DNA of 37,595 nucleotides from Saccoglossus kowalevskii (lineage: Eukaryota; Hemichordata; Enteropneusta; Harrimaniidae), in assembly GCF_000003605.2 (NCBI RefSeq), contig NW_003122916.1, positions 166,131-203,725 on the forward strand, written 5' to 3'. The translations under genes and the position numbers were made by a program. Below are positions 35,462 through 37,595 of the stretch, piece by piece. The notes under the pieces are model-generated. The model did no database searches and was not told where the DNA came from. It saw only the letters and a program-made list of their open reading frames with translations. Each line of letters starts with the position of its first letter. Position 1 is the first letter of the stretch.

Positions 35462-36565
35462 ATTAATATTATGTCTCAGTTATATTTAAACATTAAATTA
35501 TCGTTGTGATACTTATTATGACTGTTGTAGACCTGCATTGCTAACTTAATTTAAATGTTCTCATTTCAGCAAACACGTATCTTATATTGCTTAAGAATGT
35601 GTCTTACATCGCTTCAGAACACTGGGTGTGTCGTTGTCGACTCAAACTATAAATAATGTTCTTCTTGTTTCATGTTCTTGTGTATATATGTCCAATACTA
35701 GGATTGGTCAATAATAAGGGTGGATCTTTTATATAAACAAAGGCATTAACAAAATGTCTAATCAAGCCACACAACTGTGCTTATCTACACGCTGTTGTAA
35801 ACAACGTCGTTTGGTGTACACATGTTTTTCAGTCCATAGTGTTGGTCTGGAATCCTTGATGATTTTTTAGTGCATTCCCAACGGGTCAATCATGTGACTA
35901 GAATTAATTGCATGTTAAACCCATATATATTATAACTCAAAGAGTAGCCATACTAAATGACAATTTTCATGCGATACGTTTTATCCGGAATGAGTATCCT
36001 GGATATTATATTCCGGGATATTAGCGTGCTGGCCAACTAGAGGGTGTGATTCTGTTGCAATAGTGGCAATAATAGCACAAAACAAATTGGTAACCGCATT
36101 TTGAATACTGCATGTTAAGGTTAACGTTGCTGTTACACATTGACGCACTCGTTCACATGTCTCTGTTATGATATAACCCATCAGCGGTCTGATTTGATAT
36201 AACTATCTGTCTGTAATTCTGCTTGGAAACAATAATTTTGATAACTCAAAAGATCGTGGTATAACACAACATTATAATCAGGTTATTAGTAAGGATAAGT
36301 ACAACTGTGGTGAAAATGTAAATAATCGAATGCCATCTAGTCCTTTAAATGTTTCCAGCAATTAGAATGAATAATTATAACCACAATCTGCTGACTGTTC
36401 CCATGAGAGTGTCCTTTCCTTGTCATGTACATTATGGACAAGGGAAAATAGTGCTGCGGTTAACTGTAAAAATAGTCAAAATCGTGCACTTTTGGGTAAA
36501 AGCACGAAATTTGGCACATATATAACTTGATTCATGCTAAATGTTTTTTGATAAAGATCCGTGTG

Positions 36566-36598
36566 AATAGCGCCCTCTAGTGGCAAATAGCGCCCTCT
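36566..36598. repeat. Paired direct repeat AATAGCGCCCTCT
   Basis: Two exact 13-base copies 20 bases apart, joined by AGTGGCA. The core CGCCCTCTAGTGG is common in dispersed animal repeats, so this may be a repeat fragment. Confidence 0.6.
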
Positions 36599-36764
36599 CA
36601 TTTTAGGGTGTTATATAGTAGCCCAGAATCTCTCAAATATTGCATAAATATAACTGTACCGCTAGATTTAATCTTAATATTGATACTTCTTACAAGCTAG
36701 TAGCACAATTCGATGATGTAATTATTGTCACCAAGCTAAGGGGTCCCACTTTCAGTTGCTAAGG

Positions 36765-36773
36765 CGCCATTTT
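36765..36773 (+). promoter_or_regulatory. YY1-type element upstream of the right-edge gene
   Basis: CGCCATTTT matches the YY1 core, often found near start sites of TATA-less animal promoters. It lies about 280 bp upstream of the proposed first donor of the right-edge gene. Confidence 0.25.
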
Positions 36774-37048
36774 GAATGTTAGTTTACCCAGAGCTGCTGC
36801 GTACTGTGCATCATCATATATGTAGTTCCAGTAATTCTAGTTACTAAGTGAGTACACAATTCAGATTGTGTAGTGTTTTTGGTACAGTAAGATTTGAGTA
36901 CCTTGAATGATTTCAGTAACTTGTGTTCTGATGATATACTTGACTAGTGGCCAAAAATTGGAGTCTCCATTATAGAAAACGACATACATGTGTCCATTCA
37001 ATGTATGATCATCCCACTGAATACTTGAAGGACGTTGCAAATTATTAG

Positions 37049-37217
37049 GTAAGTGACTTAATTTGTGAGACTAAATTTTGATAAACAAGAAAATGCCGCC
37101 CTCTGTGGTCAGTTATTAGTAATGTATGAGCAATGCATGTCTGTTCACTCTGATAGTAACTTTATTTACGCCATATTACACTATATAACCTTATAATGTG
37201 TATATCCTTTTCTGCAG
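37049..37217 (+). other. Probable 5' UTR intron of the right-edge gene
   Basis: A strong donor TTAG|GTAAGTG (GT at 37049-37050) is followed 168 bases later by a strong acceptor CCTTTTCTGCAG (AG at 37216-37217). The exon that follows contains the start codon at 37317, so this intron would be within the 5' UTR. Confidence 0.5.
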
Positions 37218-37316
37218 CATTTAACTGGTACACACAATTACAGTAGCATAGACAGTGGTGAAAGTGGTGGTGGTTTACAACTCTTAATATTATCTAGTTA
37301 GATATTGAATACAGAC

Positions 37317-37595
37317 ATGTCTAAGCCGTATGTATGTGTAGAACCTGGCACTTCAAGTTCATCTAAGCAAACAGACATCCCATCTATCGATTGGAACTTG
37401 TGTATCCTTTGCCAACGCAAAACAAAAGAGGTGTTGCAATGCCCTGCACAGTCTAAGAGAACAGATGTAGGTTCTGGTTATAAGAGTGTAGCTGAAATTA
37501 TACTCAAATTTCACGAGATTGGTGAAATGCCTGTAACTGTACCTGTTGAGCAGTTAAATGAAGGGTTGGGAGTTGAAATCAACATGCGGCAAAAT
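37317..37595 (+). CDS. N-terminus of an uncharacterised CxxC-containing protein, runs off the window end
   Basis: An ATG at 37317-37319, with an in-frame TAG 18 bases upstream, opens 93 codons without a stop to the last base. The protein starts MSKPYVCVEPGTSSSS. It then has IDWNLCILCQ, a segment KEVLQCPAQSKR, GYKSVAEIILKFHEIGEMP, and VEQLNEGLGVEINMRQN at the edge. The W...CxxCQ...LQCPxxSKR pattern suggests a zinc-binding N-terminal module. From memory it resembles a multi-copy family of uncharacterised invertebrate proteins with this opening, but I cannot name it or give a function. There is no signal peptide, so an intracellular role is likely. It may be a host gene or an element-borne gene; the repeat-rich flank leaves both open. 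Confidence 0.7.
   Translation, partial: MSKPYVCVEPGTSSSSKQTDIPSIDWNLCILCQRKTKEVLQCPAQSKRTDVGSGYKSVAEIILKFHEIGEMPVTVPVEQLNEGLGVEINMRQN

Larger units (their letters stand above)
24721..36760. other. 12 kb without a recognisable gene
   Basis: AT-rich throughout. Frames are short, mostly without an ATG, and carry no domain signature. It contains an (AAAAC)n tract at 30836-30852, a hairpin at 32052-32078, a palindrome at 34215-34262, a (TG)8 tract at 35446-35461, three loose copies of a TTTGCATTT...GATTTGCAATTC segment at about 26680-26815, and a paired AATAGCGCCCTCT at 36566 and 36586. Diverged exons or non-coding RNAs cannot be excluded. Confidence 0.45.

Overview
The window is animal nuclear DNA. 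It is AT-rich, genes are split into small exons by GT-AG introns, and there are animal mobile-element relics: a LINE with a TTGA-repeat tail, a tRNA-derived SINE and several inverted-repeat miniature elements. The repeat style and the astacin/sushi/MAM protein suggest a marine invertebrate. A hemichordate is one candidate, but the sequence alone does not decide it. Nothing looks bacterial, phage or viral.

Layout. (1) 585-1216, + strand: the last coding exon of an acidic, Thr/Glu/Ser-rich protein of unknown identity, followed by a 3' UTR. (2) 1586-4325: intergenic, with one TA-flanked miniature transposon. (3) 4326-13748, - strand: the one complete gene, a 15-exon secreted astacin (M12A) zinc metalloprotease rebuilt here by splice phase. 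All 14 junctions agree, giving 1977 nt and 658 residues in the order signal peptide, propeptide, catalytic domain, sushi/CCP, MAM, MAM. Its introns hold an exact 11 x 25 bp tandem repeat, a TTAA-flanked miniature element and a decayed extra MAM segment. A TATA-like/Inr pair lies just upstream of the signal-peptide exon. (4) 13813-37000: mostly non-coding and rich in repeats. It includes a satellite-like tandem array (about 18.76-21.32 kb) with a hAT-type miniature element inside, a 53 bp segment present twice in inverted orientation, a SINE next to a truncated LINE, and a distant satellite remnant split by an AATC microsatellite. No convincing gene was found between 25 and 36.8 kb. (5) 37317-37595, + strand: the first 93 codons of a protein with a CxxC...C motif, running off the window end, with a probable 5' UTR intron before it.

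The genes do not form a pathway. The edge genes belong to neighbouring loci. The central gene encodes a self-contained secreted protease whose adhesion-type modules probably direct it to extracellular or cell-surface partners. Boundaries of the main gene were assigned by eye from splice sites and phase and have not been tested against transcripts.
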